Shown: positions 7,701-14,708 of the stretch, piece by piece
Layout of the letters: each line of letters starts with the position of its first letter
How positions within the stretch are numbered: position 1 is the stretch's first letter
Source of the DNA: a virus
Reading direction: 5' to 3' (one strand)
Virus record (IMG/VR): IMGVR_UViG_3300035162_002861
Coordinates: 1 to 52,559 of that record
DNA length: 52,559 nt
The notes under the pieces: model-generated
What the model was told of the DNA's origin: nothing
What the model saw: only the letters and a program-made list of their open reading frames with translations
Database searches by the model: none
Position numbers and translations under genes: made by a program

Positions 7701-10651
7701 AGACTATATGTACCTGAAGTTCTAGTAATATTAAATGTTCCGCTTGTACCTGCGTGTGCTTGGTTTGCTCCTGCTTGTCCTGTAAACACTGTTGGCAATG
7801 CCGGAGCACTACCTGTTACACTTGCTGTAGCAATAGCACCTGTTGAACCGTTAACACTATCAATTGTAATTGTTGCATCATTAGCTGGAGTAGATCCGCC
7901 AATTAAGTTACCTGCTATTACATAATTTTGTCCTACATGGTAATTAGTACCGTTTGCTGTAGTTACAAGACCAAATGCTGAACCGTCATTTGTAATATTA
8001 AATGTTGCACTTGCTCCAACTAAGTCTGTTAAAGTTTTACCTTCAAACACACCAGCATTTAATGCTACTGGTACACTTGATTCATCTGAACCTTCTATTC
8101 TTACATCAGTAATTCCGCCTACACCGTCTGTTGAAACAACTCTCAAGTATACATCGTTTGCTGGGCTTGCGCCGCCTAAGTTAGTACCAGCACAAACAAG
8201 TGTATCTGCTGTTGTATAACCTGTACCTGGTACTCCTGTATATTGGATACTATATGTGGTGTTATCTACGTTAATAGCAAATTCAAATGCTGATCCTGAT
8301 CCACCTGTAAATGATAAGTTAGATCCACCAAAGCTATAGTTTCTAGTTTGAGTTGGTGGTGTACCAATACTCCAACCACCGTTATCTGGATCTAATGAGC
8401 TAATACTACCGCCACTGCCAACTGCTGTAACTTTAGCAACAAAGTCGTTACCGCCAGCATTTTGATTTCCATCTTGTCCTGTGCCACCTAATAATTGGCT
8501 ACCTGTAATTCTTAATCTATCGCCAACTGCATAACCTGTTGTATCGTTTGGTGAGTTAATGTCTACTGTTGTAAATCCGCCGCCTGCAAAGTTAATATCA
8601 AAGTTTACTGACCCTACAGTTCCACCGTTTTGTGTAAGTATTGCAGTTGGACCTGTGTATGCAATAGTTCCACTTAGTGCAGTTCCACTAATAGTTGCGG
8701 CTGTAACTGCTCCTGTTCCAGCATTTACTGTTGTAACTAATATTGTTGCATCATGTGCAGGTGTAGTACCACCTAAATTATTACCTGCAACTAATATTCT
8801 GTCACCAGCTTTGTATCCTGATCCTGCTTGTGAAATTGCATCTACTGCATACACTGTGCCGGTTCTTGAAATTGTAAACTCTCCATTAGTACCTGCTGGA
8901 GCAGTAATTGTTCCTGTTACACCTGTGTATGTTTCTGTATTTCTTGTAATTGTGCTTGTAAATGCACCACTCATACTAATTGTAGTTCCAGAAATGTTAT
9001 TAACAAATATAGCATCTCCGCTACCGTTATCAGCCGCCTGGCCTGCAACAATACCTGTTGTGCTTGAAACTTGAATGTCTGTGTTTCCAATAGAAATATC
9101 TTGTGTTAAGTTTAGTGCTAACGCTGTTCCGCCTGGCGTACTTGAAATTGCAGTAACCTGTGTTCCTGTTGGGAATGCCGCGTTAGCAATTGGAGCACCA
9201 ACTTCTGGTATATCACCTGTAAATGCTAATCTGTTTTCACTAATTTGAGCCGCCAAACTTAGTGTCATAGTACCGTTTGTACCATTACTAAACACACTAA
9301 ACGCTGGCTGTCCAACACTTGCTCCAGTGTAGAATGCACCTTTACGTAACTGTGTATACGTTGTTGAAAGTACTTGTCCGCTTGTTGTTCCAACTTTTGC
9401 TTTAGCAAAGAATGTAAATGTATTTGATGATGGTATAGTATCAATAATAAATGATCCTTCACCACGTGCCGCACCTACAATACTATCTTCGAGTGCTTTA
9501 ATTGTAATTGGAATTCCTGCTAAAAATCCGTGAGCACTTTGAGTAGTAACTGTAATTTTTGAAGCACCAATTCCTGCTGTACCAGCTGAAGCATCTGTAA
9601 TAACAGTTAACACTGGGGTGTCAGTTCCTGGTAGCTCGTATACACTTGGATAACCACGCATCATACCAATAGCTGACCATTTAGTAGGCTGTAGTCCGTA
9701 CTCAAAGTCAGCATCAAGCATACTTAAAGGAGGAGCAATACGCATACGTTCAATAGCGTCTGTGCCAAAATCAAATGGTCTTGTTCTTTGCTCTGGCGAA
9801 TCAATAAAGATTTGTAATTCGTCTGTTGTTAATTGTCCTACAGTGTTCCATGTAAGATCTAAAATTGTAACAGCATCTGTTGTTTGTAAATATTTTGGAA
9901 AGTCTGGATCTGCGTTTTCGTTGGAATCTGTACTATCATATTTTGGTACATATCCGCTTGAGTCTCTTGGTGTTACATCATCAACTCTAGTAACTTTACC
10001 GCCCTTAGTTGCATCTGTAAAGTTGTAGATAACTTCTGTCTTAGTTGTGTTAGTAACAATTAATAAGTCACTAGCATCATAGTTACCTTGAAATCTTACG
10101 TGTCCTAATCCTTTACGCTCAAATGTTGGTAATGCACTTGTTCCAGTAGTTAGTACGTTAATAACAATTCCTGAAAGTGTTTGAATTCTTGATCCAGCAC
10201 CACTTTCTCCAGTTGCACTATTAGTTATTTGTGCAACATTACCTTGGTATGGAGATCCTTGTGGACTGTTATTGAACACATGGTTAACAATTAAGTCTCG
10301 TGTAAATTCTTTTGCTTTAATTTCTGCTTGTCTATCGCCATCAACTTGTGCGACATCTTGTTCCCAATATGTATTTGAAATTCTTGTTGTTTCTTCGTTA
10401 CCTGTGTAACGTAAGTCGTGAGCCCAAGCATCAATGTTGTAGCCTGTGTCACGTTCGCATCTTGCTGAATCATATGTATAACCAACAAAGCCAGTAGCAT
10501 TATCGTTTACTTGTTGTAAAATCCATGCCGCAACTTCTTTTTTAATAAAATCTTTGTTAGTTGTAAGTAGTGCCCAAGCATTTGGATATGTGTTATCGTT
10601 TAATCCTAATCCTGGGTAAAACTTGTAATTATAAATCTTTTTCTTAGCCAT
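4724..10651 (-). CDS. Giant virion structural protein (1975 aa), tail/baseplate or fibre type
   Basis: This protein is low in Cys and rich in Gly, Thr, Asn and Ala, like phage fibre and baseplate-wedge-associated proteins. Residues 1 to about 330 look like an attachment head domain. A segment around AHGFLAGIPITIKAL (near residue 375) resembles the E1-FCCH-like module common in phage virion proteins. Residues about 600-1030 hold five degenerate repeats of roughly 85-95 residues, each with a core like GSGYxxGDxxxxxGxxLGG followed by TPAxDATI. The C-terminal third is varied beta-rich sequence. No enzymatic motif was recognised. It is the last gene of a run starting near 13223, and its stop overlaps the convergent cupin stop. 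A long virion protein exposed on the tail is likely; the exact position in the particle is unknown. Confidence 0.8.
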   Translation of the reverse strand: MAKKKIYNYKFYPGLGLNDNTYPNAWALLTTNKDFIKKEVAAWILQQVNDNATGFVGYTYDSARCERDTGYNIDAWAHDLRYTGNEETTRISNTYWEQDVAQVDGDRQAEIKAKEFTRDLIVNHVFNNSPQGSPYQGNVAQITNSATGESGAGSRIQTLSGIVINVLTTGTSALPTFERKGLGHVRFQGNYDASDLLIVTNTTKTEVIYNFTDATKGGKVTRVDDVTPRDSSGYVPKYDSTDSNENADPDFPKYLQTTDAVTILDLTWNTVGQLTTDELQIFIDSPEQRTRPFDFGTDAIERMRIAPPLSMLDADFEYGLQPTKWSAIGMMRGYPSVYELPGTDTPVLTVITDASAGTAGIGASKITVTTQSAHGFLAGIPITIKALEDSIVGAARGEGSFIIDTIPSSNTFTFFAKAKVGTTSGQVLSTTYTQLRKGAFYTGASVGQPAFSVFSNGTNGTMTLSLAAQISENRLAFTGDIPEVGAPIANAAFPTGTQVTAISSTPGGTALALNLTQDISIGNTDIQVSSTTGIVAGQAADNGSGDAIFVNNISGTTISMSGAFTSTITRNTETYTGVTGTITAPAGTNGEFTISRTGTVYAVDAISQAGSGYKAGDRILVAGNNLGGTTPAHDATILVTTVNAGTGAVTAATISGTALSGTIAYTGPTAILTQNGGTVGSVNFDINFAGGGFTTVDINSPNDTTGYAVGDRLRITGSQLLGGTGQDGNQNAGGNDFVAKVTAVGSGGSISSLDPDNGGWSIGTPPTQTRNYSFGGSNLSFTGGSGSAFEFAINVDNTTYSIQYTGVPGTGYTTADTLVCAGTNLGGASPANDVYLRVVSTDGVGGITDVRIEGSDESSVPVALNAGVFEGKTLTDLVGASATFNITNDGSAFGLVTTANGTNYHVGQNYVIAGNLIGGSTPANDATITIDSVNGSTGAIATASVTGSAPALPTVFTGQAGANQAHAGTSGTFNITRTSGTYSLAINASGSGYEIGNIITIPGNTLGGATPAQDATVIVTGKDGSGGLSTASITGSGIPGGGLNLVSGVTLTDFTTTTIDAATSVNFEALSTIEVSWPYAHGIVPGDTFVVDVNSDDGGTNNHTLAAGSFIAINVPTTKKIRYNTRAPGSISEFTGDSTEDRIQGNVYLRPDSFFIHRPYDGGVQLGTGGPQHGAQAIRQSKKYIRYQSGKGIMYTTGALFAPSYDLRTVTTNGTGIGAIVTITTDDNDHGAQVGGKVRLIGVETAGFNGEYTVTQIVDERTLRCLSSRRLGATTAVLGFAAQLTVVGWHGATVRSGVFDDQNGIYWEFDGSNISVAQRTSTKQIAGTAQVTVDSNLITGSNTRFRDQLKAGDRIVIKGMTHVVANVDSQTQITVTPDFRGVNNVAACKVNLITDKKVLQEEFNLDRMDGTGPSGYNMDVRYMQMIGIQYSWYGAGFIDWMARGADGNFVFCHRMRNSNVNTEAFMRSGNLPVRYEVTNEGAFTSLSDDIDATQTFIPLTESKFFPDNGTVYIDNEIISFTTIDHTLKRLTNITRGTSLQNFQAGSTRQYNAGPASGHANRTGVILISNTITPLISHWGSAFITDGGFDDDRGYIFSYTETGLSISTTKQTAFLLRLAPSVSNAIVGDLGDRELLNRAQLLMQGLEITSDGQDPTDDSKIYGGIVIEGVLNPQNYPLNPNDIGWTGLSGLAQGGQPSFAQVASGGSTNWNSGDTATYTTAAVMAQVTTTAQLMPWWSFRTNRSYAYFDQTSWETANLQAGDQVNADGGGNEYFPAGTTIQQVVDQTIYGRYLVYFSGNSNSNSSNGATQTFQKGGNEANSSFVYFTKSVWDSAGAKPGTSLGDAGGAPTNQSDVTFPASSSVSNIEGPLLFGTLEYYKVTFNNAYNGTVSPGDLINFEFSQPPFAQPGETVFSFIAQPGERSTLDLKDLKELTNTTLGGRGTFPNGPDVLALNVYKTSGAAVNANIIIKWGEAQA
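7560..8830 (-). repeat. Five degenerate protein repeats within the 1975-aa protein
   Basis: Repeat cores lie near 8780, 8500, 8180, 7900 and 7640, so the period is about 260-320 bases. Shared elements are G(S/T)GY or GTNY, a GD or GQ turn, then (N/T)LGG(T/A)(T/S)PAxD, then a stretch ending in xTxSGS. The second copy (near 8500) is the most diverged, with LLGGTG and a Gly/Asn-rich insert. Boundaries are approximate. Confidence 0.75.
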
Positions 10652-10654
10652 TCT

Positions 10655-11212
10655 TTATGCTCCAAATGCTACTGCAAGGGCTGTTGCCGTTGCGTCTACA
10701 TAACTTTTACTTGTTGCGTGGGTGCCTACAGTAGGCTGATTATTTAGTACCACGTTGTTTACAATGCTGACATCACCGTTAATTGATGCACCATTCATAT
10801 TTATACTTGATGCTGAACTGTCTGGATTAGATGCCATATCAATTGTATGTACTTTAATCTGTGACGGTGTATTATATCCAATTTCTACATTGTCAATACT
10901 ACCTGGAGTTGCACCAATACTATTAATTGTTAGTGTGCCGTTAATTACTGATAATGCTGTGTTATTCAAGTAATTAACTTTGAAAACTCCGCCTGTTACA
11001 GCAAGGCTATCAAAACTATTTGATACCTGTGTGCCAGTGTCATCGCCTGTATCATCTGCTGGCGGAACATATGCCACAAACGGTGTTCCATTAAGCAAAA
11101 TACTTTGAACGTCAATGATTGGAGTAGTTAACTTACCAGTTGTATCAACTGTAAAGTTAGGACTTTCAAATCCGTTCTGTGCTTGGAATTTATCGTTAAT
11201 TACTGTTGCCAT
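10655..11212 (-). CDS. Probable virion/fibre protein, 185 aa
   Basis: The sequence is beta-rich with Asn/Thr/Ser, without Cys, and has no enzyme motif. The C-terminus ends in PTVGTHATSKSYVDATATA, a form of the THAT(N/S)KxYVD element found near the end of many phage tail-fibre proteins, where it precedes a trimeric C-terminal helix. Residues about 70-160 consist of short repeating beta units (for example INGTLTINSIG, ASINGDVSIVNN) consistent with a fibre shaft. It lies 14 bases after the 492-residue protein and three bases before the giant 1975-residue gene, so all are probably co-transcribed. Its exact role is not known. Confidence 0.7.
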   Translation of the reverse strand: MATVINDKFQAQNGFESPNFTVDTTGKLTTPIIDVQSILLNGTPFVAYVPPADDTGDDTGTQVSNSFDSLAVTGGVFKVNYLNNTALSVINGTLTINSIGATPGSIDNVEIGYNTPSQIKVHTIDMASNPDSSASSINMNGASINGDVSIVNNVVLNNQPTVGTHATSKSYVDATATALAVAFGA

Positions 11213-11226
11213 TTATTCCTATTTCC

Positions 11227-12705
11227 TTAGATTGCACTTAATGCTTTAACTACAATAGTACCTTGCATCGAGCTATGTATTGTACACTGATATTGATAGT
11301 TGCCGCTAATGTTAGCTGGTACTTGCCAATATAATGTTCCACTTACTTTACCTTGTGCTGATGAACCTGTTGATTCTGTTCCGTCTAATGCAACATGAAC
11401 AAGTCCGTTATCATATGCAGAACCGCCACTTGTTTCAATTTGGAATGGATGATTTGCTCCACTGTTAATTTTAAATGCAATAGTTGCTCCTGCCAAAGCA
11501 TAAATTGTTGGATCTTCTGTGTTGCCGTATTGACTAAACTTATATCCGTTATTACTATCAGCTGTTACAGTTAATAGTGTTATTGCAGGATATGCAATCA
11601 TATCGTATGTATTTGGACTATCTATCCAATTAGTTCCGTTATACACAAGTACGTTACCTGCTGTTGCTCCTGTTAAATCTGTATCTGATAAACTTGCAAA
11701 CGTTGGAACTGTACCGTTAATTGTAACTGTATCACCTGTTACTGCTGTAGTAATATTTGTACCACCTGCAATAGTTAGTGTGTCAGTTGTGCTATCAGCT
11801 TGTGCTATTCCTGAATCAGATTGTACGTTACTGAAAGCGTTTTGGTTAGCTTCTCCTGATAATGCATCACCACTATAGTTAAATGTTACAGTGTCGCCAA
11901 CAATACTAGTTGTAATATTAGTACCGCCTGCTAGTGTTAATGTATCTGCTGTTGAGTTTGCAGTAGTTGTACCTGTGTCCGCATCAACAGTTGCATAAAT
12001 GTTTTGTAGGCCGCCTGCCGCTGGTGTAATGAAAGTAAATGTTCCGTTACCGTTTGCAGATAAAACTTGTCCACTTGATCCATCTGTAATACTTAAATTA
12101 ACAATTGATGTTGGAATAGTTGGCTTGTTGTTTAAGTTGTTGTAGTTTGTAAAGTACGAGCTGTCAAAGCCATCAAGGGTGCCAGCATCAACTGCCGCTC
12201 CACCTGATGATACGTCAACTCCAGGTGCCCATTTGCCTCCGTCCCATTTAAGAACGTTGCCAGCTTGTGGTGCTTGTGAAGTTGTATCAACATCTGATAA
12301 ACTATTAATGTTTCCGATGTATGCAATTGGTTTTAACGGGTCTGTATAGTTAGGAATTGCACCTGCACTTGCATCTAATAGCATCTTGCGCCAAGCACTT
12401 GAGTGTGCAACATAAACTGTTCCGCCTTCATGTACGTGTAGCATTGCACCATGATATGTACTTGTGCTAATTGCATTCATTTGGTTTAACGTTGCGGCAT
12501 GAAACGATATTTTGTTAATCTTTGCATCGTCATTTTGCACATCAAGTTCTAAACTTGAATTTACAATGTCTTTAATATTTGTTCCGTCGCCTAAAGCGTT
12601 ATACAGCTCGTCGACGTTAGCATTAACCTTAGTAGCACCTGCTCTAAGATTATCACCAGTACCGTCGTTTGCGGCTGTACCTAAGTTAATTGTTGATTTT
12701 GCCAT
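11227..12705 (-). CDS. Fibre-like virion protein with C-terminal cupredoxin-like domain
   Basis: The first ~30 residues (INLGTAANDGTGDNLRAG) are a common phage fibre N-terminal motif. The middle contains two copies of a module with (T/S)ADTLT(L/I)AGGTNITT followed by VTGDTVT. The last ~110 residues differ. They carry H419 (NHPFQI) and C474-T-I-H477-SS-M480 within YQYQCTIHSSMQGTI, followed by a final beta strand. C-x2-H-x2-M plus an upstream His is the type-1 copper site of amicyanin-like cupredoxins, and the fold ends right after the motif as in that family. It may bind copper, or the fold may be reused for adhesion. GAxAGNVLVYNGTNW-type elements also mark it as a fibre. Residues 1-380 as fibre: confident; copper binding: inferred from motif only. 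Confidence 0.75.
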   Translation of the reverse strand: MAKSTINLGTAANDGTGDNLRAGATKVNANVDELYNALGDGTNIKDIVNSSLELDVQNDDAKINKISFHAATLNQMNAISTSTYHGAMLHVHEGGTVYVAHSSAWRKMLLDASAGAIPNYTDPLKPIAYIGNINSLSDVDTTSQAPQAGNVLKWDGGKWAPGVDVSSGGAAVDAGTLDGFDSSYFTNYNNLNNKPTIPTSIVNLSITDGSSGQVLSANGNGTFTFITPAAGGLQNIYATVDADTGTTTANSTADTLTLAGGTNITTSIVGDTVTFNYSGDALSGEANQNAFSNVQSDSGIAQADSTTDTLTIAGGTNITTAVTGDTVTINGTVPTFASLSDTDLTGATAGNVLVYNGTNWIDSPNTYDMIAYPAITLLTVTADSNNGYKFSQYGNTEDPTIYALAGATIAFKINSGANHPFQIETSGGSAYDNGLVHVALDGTESTGSSAQGKVSGTLYWQVPANISGNYQYQCTIHSSMQGTIVVKALSAI

Positions 12706-12710
12706 TCCTT

Positions 12711-13223
12711 TTACACCTTATCAAATGTTATGTTTGTATTGTCGAAATACGTAGTTGTTGCATCAAAAGTATTTACCCCAGACTCCTCTACACTGGATAC
12801 ATCTGCGACTATCGCAGGAGGAGTAAGCTGATGAATAGTTTTTGCATACGTAGCATGGAAAATTAACTTTGCGCCAGCATAAATGTTTGACGTTGGACTA
12901 GCATTAATTTTACATACACTTGCATCAACTGTAACAGATAAATTTACTAACTCTTGGTTAATACTTGATCGTCCAAATATAGTTGCAACAGCTCTATCTG
13001 GTCTAGCAACTACTGAAAGTTGCATAATTTCTTTTTCGTTTGAATCAAATTCTACCGTAATTTGATACACTGCACTACTGTATTCACCTAAGTGAAACTG
13101 GTCAACTACAGTATTATACTGTACGCCAATCCAGCTACCTCTATAGCTAAAACTTGATCTGTCTGGCAGATGAATAGTGTTATTTGCACCTTTAGTAAAA
13201 AGATTTGTCAGAAGTTTATTCAT
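12711..13223 (-). CDS. Hypothetical virion-associated protein, 170 aa
   Basis: The protein is beta-rich, with no recognised family. It starts MNKLLTNLFTKGANN and has a single Cys. It is the first gene of the structural run 13223 to 4724, directly preceded by a late-promoter-like element at 13242-13249. TGGAG lies about nine bases upstream of the start. The ATG seven bases further upstream (13228-13230) would terminate after four codons, which supports the start given. Position and composition suggest a structural or assembly role, but nothing in the sequence proves it. Confidence 0.6.
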   Translation of the reverse strand: MNKLLTNLFTKGANNTIHLPDRSSFSYRGSWIGVQYNTVVDQFHLGEYSSAVYQITVEFDSNEKEIMQLSVVARPDRAVATIFGRSSINQELVNLSVTVDASVCKINASPTSNIYAGAKLIFHATYAKTIHQLTPPAIVADVSSVEESGVNTFDATTTYFDNTNITFDKV

Positions 13224-13241
13224 TGTTCATGCTCCATATTG

Positions 13242-13249
13242 TATTTATC
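13242..13249 (-). promoter_or_regulatory. T4-like late promoter element (GATAAATA)
   Basis: Read on the minus strand the site is GATAAATA, one base from T4 late TATAAATA. It lies 18 bases upstream of the 170-residue gene in a 53-base gap separating the enzyme operon from the structural genes 12711-4724. Confidence 0.6.
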
Positions 13250-13276
13250 GTTTTACAAAGATATGTAACAGTACAA

Positions 13277-13840
13277 TTAAGTTAGATCTACTAAGCTATG
13301 AGCAAACTGACTTAGGTTATCGAACGTTTCTGTTTGATTTTTTAGGTCTTTGTTAGCAAACGTATTTAACTTCTTAGCTGTTTCAACACCATGTCCTGTA
13401 CGCACTAGTATGGGCTTTGCTTTTGCTTTAACAGCCGCCTTTAAATCGCTAATTTTGTCACCTACATACACTCCATTCTTCCAGTCAACACCAATTTCAG
13501 AGGCCGCCCGTTTAAACATACCTGTATTAGGTTTGGCATATACATCGTCTTTTAAATTAGATGTACTATAATACAATCCGTTGATACTTTTACACCCTAT
13601 TTTCCAAAGTAGCTCTAACATATAATTATTAACAATGTCAACATCTACAGGATCCATAATTCCCTTCATAATACCTGCTTGATTAGTAAGAATAACTACA
13701 TCATATCCTTTATTACGAATCATTTTAACTGCTTCTAAACTTCCTTCAATGGGTTTAAAATCTTCAGGCTTTGTTACATACGTGCCAATGTCTACATTTA
13801 TTGTTCCATCTCTGTCTAGTCCTATTACAGGGGTACTCAT
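13277..13840 (-). CDS. gmhB: D,D-heptose 1,7-bisphosphate phosphatase-like HAD protein (GmhB-like)
   Basis: The protein is 187 residues from the chosen ATG at 13840, which has GGAG eight bases upstream. An upstream in-frame ATG at 13873 lies inside the preceding gene. HAD motif I is D9-R-D11-G-T, motif II is ILTNQAG, the conserved Lys is in AKPNTGM, and motif IV is VYVGDKISDLKAA. Length and arrangement fit the HisB-N/GmhB class, which removes the 7-phosphate from heptose bisphosphate between the two HldE reactions. The usual zinc-binding Cys/His loop between motif II and the Lys is absent: YYSTSNLKDDVYAKP stands where bacterial GmhB has a CPHH...CxC-type loop. It is the last gene of the enzyme run, one base after the SGNH gene. 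A different sugar-phosphate phosphatase is possible, but HldE and HldD in the same window favour GmhB. Confidence 0.78.
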   Translation of the reverse strand: MSTPVIGLDRDGTINVDIGTYVTKPEDFKPIEGSLEAVKMIRNKGYDVVILTNQAGIMKGIMDPVDVDIVNNYMLELLWKIGCKSINGLYYSTSNLKDDVYAKPNTGMFKRAASEIGVDWKNGVYVGDKISDLKAAVKAKAKPILVRTGHGVETAKKLNTFANKDLKNQTETFDNLSQFAHSLVDLT

Positions 13841-13841
13841 C

Positions 13842-14708
13842 TTAAGGTCTCCATCTATCGTCTGACCAGCCATGTATTTCTGAGTTAAACCAGTCTAATT
13901 CATAAAGTTTTATTGAGTCTTCAGCTGTCAATGTTTGCTTCCATTTGTCAACAAATGCTAAAGTTTTATCATTTAATTTGCATACGTGTTTTTGCACAAA
14001 GTCTGCCGCTTCGTGTGTAAGTGGATGTACTTCAGGTTGATGTAAGTGTAAAAGTTCTGGATTTGGATCTGGTATACTAGTTGGTCTTGTGTTAAAAAAT
14101 TCATCATCAGTACCAAAACCTAATGCATTAAGTATTGGTGGGCATGTAGTTTTAATATCATCTTTATATTTTTCCATTATAGCTCTTACATCTTCTAGTT
14201 CTAAATACTTGTTTTTAATATTAAACTCTTTACTAAGTTCTTCCCAACCTTCAGTAGGTTCTCTAAATCCAGTTGATATAACTTTACAGCCTAGGCTTTC
14301 TAATGCTTTGTGTGTACTGCTTATTAATGCACAGTCACGCATTGTAGCCCAGGCCATGTCAGCCCATTGCCACATAGATTCATAACGCCAGCTATTAAGT
14401 ACAAAAGGAATATCTTGTCCAACAGTTACTTTACTAAAGTTTCCAGGAGTATGCCAACCGTTGCCCATATGAAATCTATCTTCTCTAAAAAAACTTGACC
14501 ATTGTAATAAAATAATATCGTCTTTGTTTAGATTATGTTCAGTATGTGCTTCCCATAATTTCGTTGAGATATATTGATTGCCTGCGCCGCTACGTCCCCA
14601 GTTCTCTCCAACTGTGGCTCCTTCTTGTTTATAATGATGTATTAAAATGTCAGCCCAAGTAGGATAAAAATACTGTGTTAAACTGCAACCAAAAGCAAAT
14701 ATTCTCAC
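13842..14708 (-). CDS. SGNH/GDSL-type hydrolase-like protein
   Basis: This 288-residue protein begins with FAFGCSLTQ, so S9 would be the block I nucleophile. NWGRSGAGNQYI fits the block II Gly, and LLQWSSFFRED occupies the block III position, where the canonical Asn is not obvious. A C-terminal HQPEVHPLTHEAADFV supplies the block V His in a His-Pro context (E/DxxHP). Family members are esterases, lipases or carbohydrate O-acetyl esterases, or transferases. Here a deacylase or acyltransferase acting on a glycan is plausible but unproven. It overlaps the upstream halogenase by ATGA (14705-14708) and ends one base before gmhB, so it is probably translated from the same message. Confidence 0.65.
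   Translation of the reverse strand: MRIFAFGCSLTQYFYPTWADILIHHYKQEGATVGENWGRSGAGNQYISTKLWEAHTEHNLNKDDIILLQWSSFFREDRFHMGNGWHTPGNFSKVTVGQDIPFVLNSWRYESMWQWADMAWATMRDCALISSTHKALESLGCKVISTGFREPTEGWEELSKEFNIKNKYLELEDVRAIMEKYKDDIKTTCPPILNALGFGTDDEFFNTRPTSIPDPNPELLHLHQPEVHPLTHEAADFVQKHVCKLNDKTLAFVDKWKQTLTAEDSIKLYELDWFNSEIHGWSDDRWRP

Noticed and set aside
8559-9074. Plus-strand open frame of 171 codons opposite the giant virion gene
   Set aside because: It lies wholly antisense to a convincing coding region, has a Val/Pro/Ile-biased composition typical of antisense frames, and no ribosome-binding site.
13841-13873. Upstream ATG for the GmhB-like gene
   Set aside because: It would add 11 residues inside the preceding gene; the ATG at 13840 has a good GGAG and begins just before HAD motif I, as usual.
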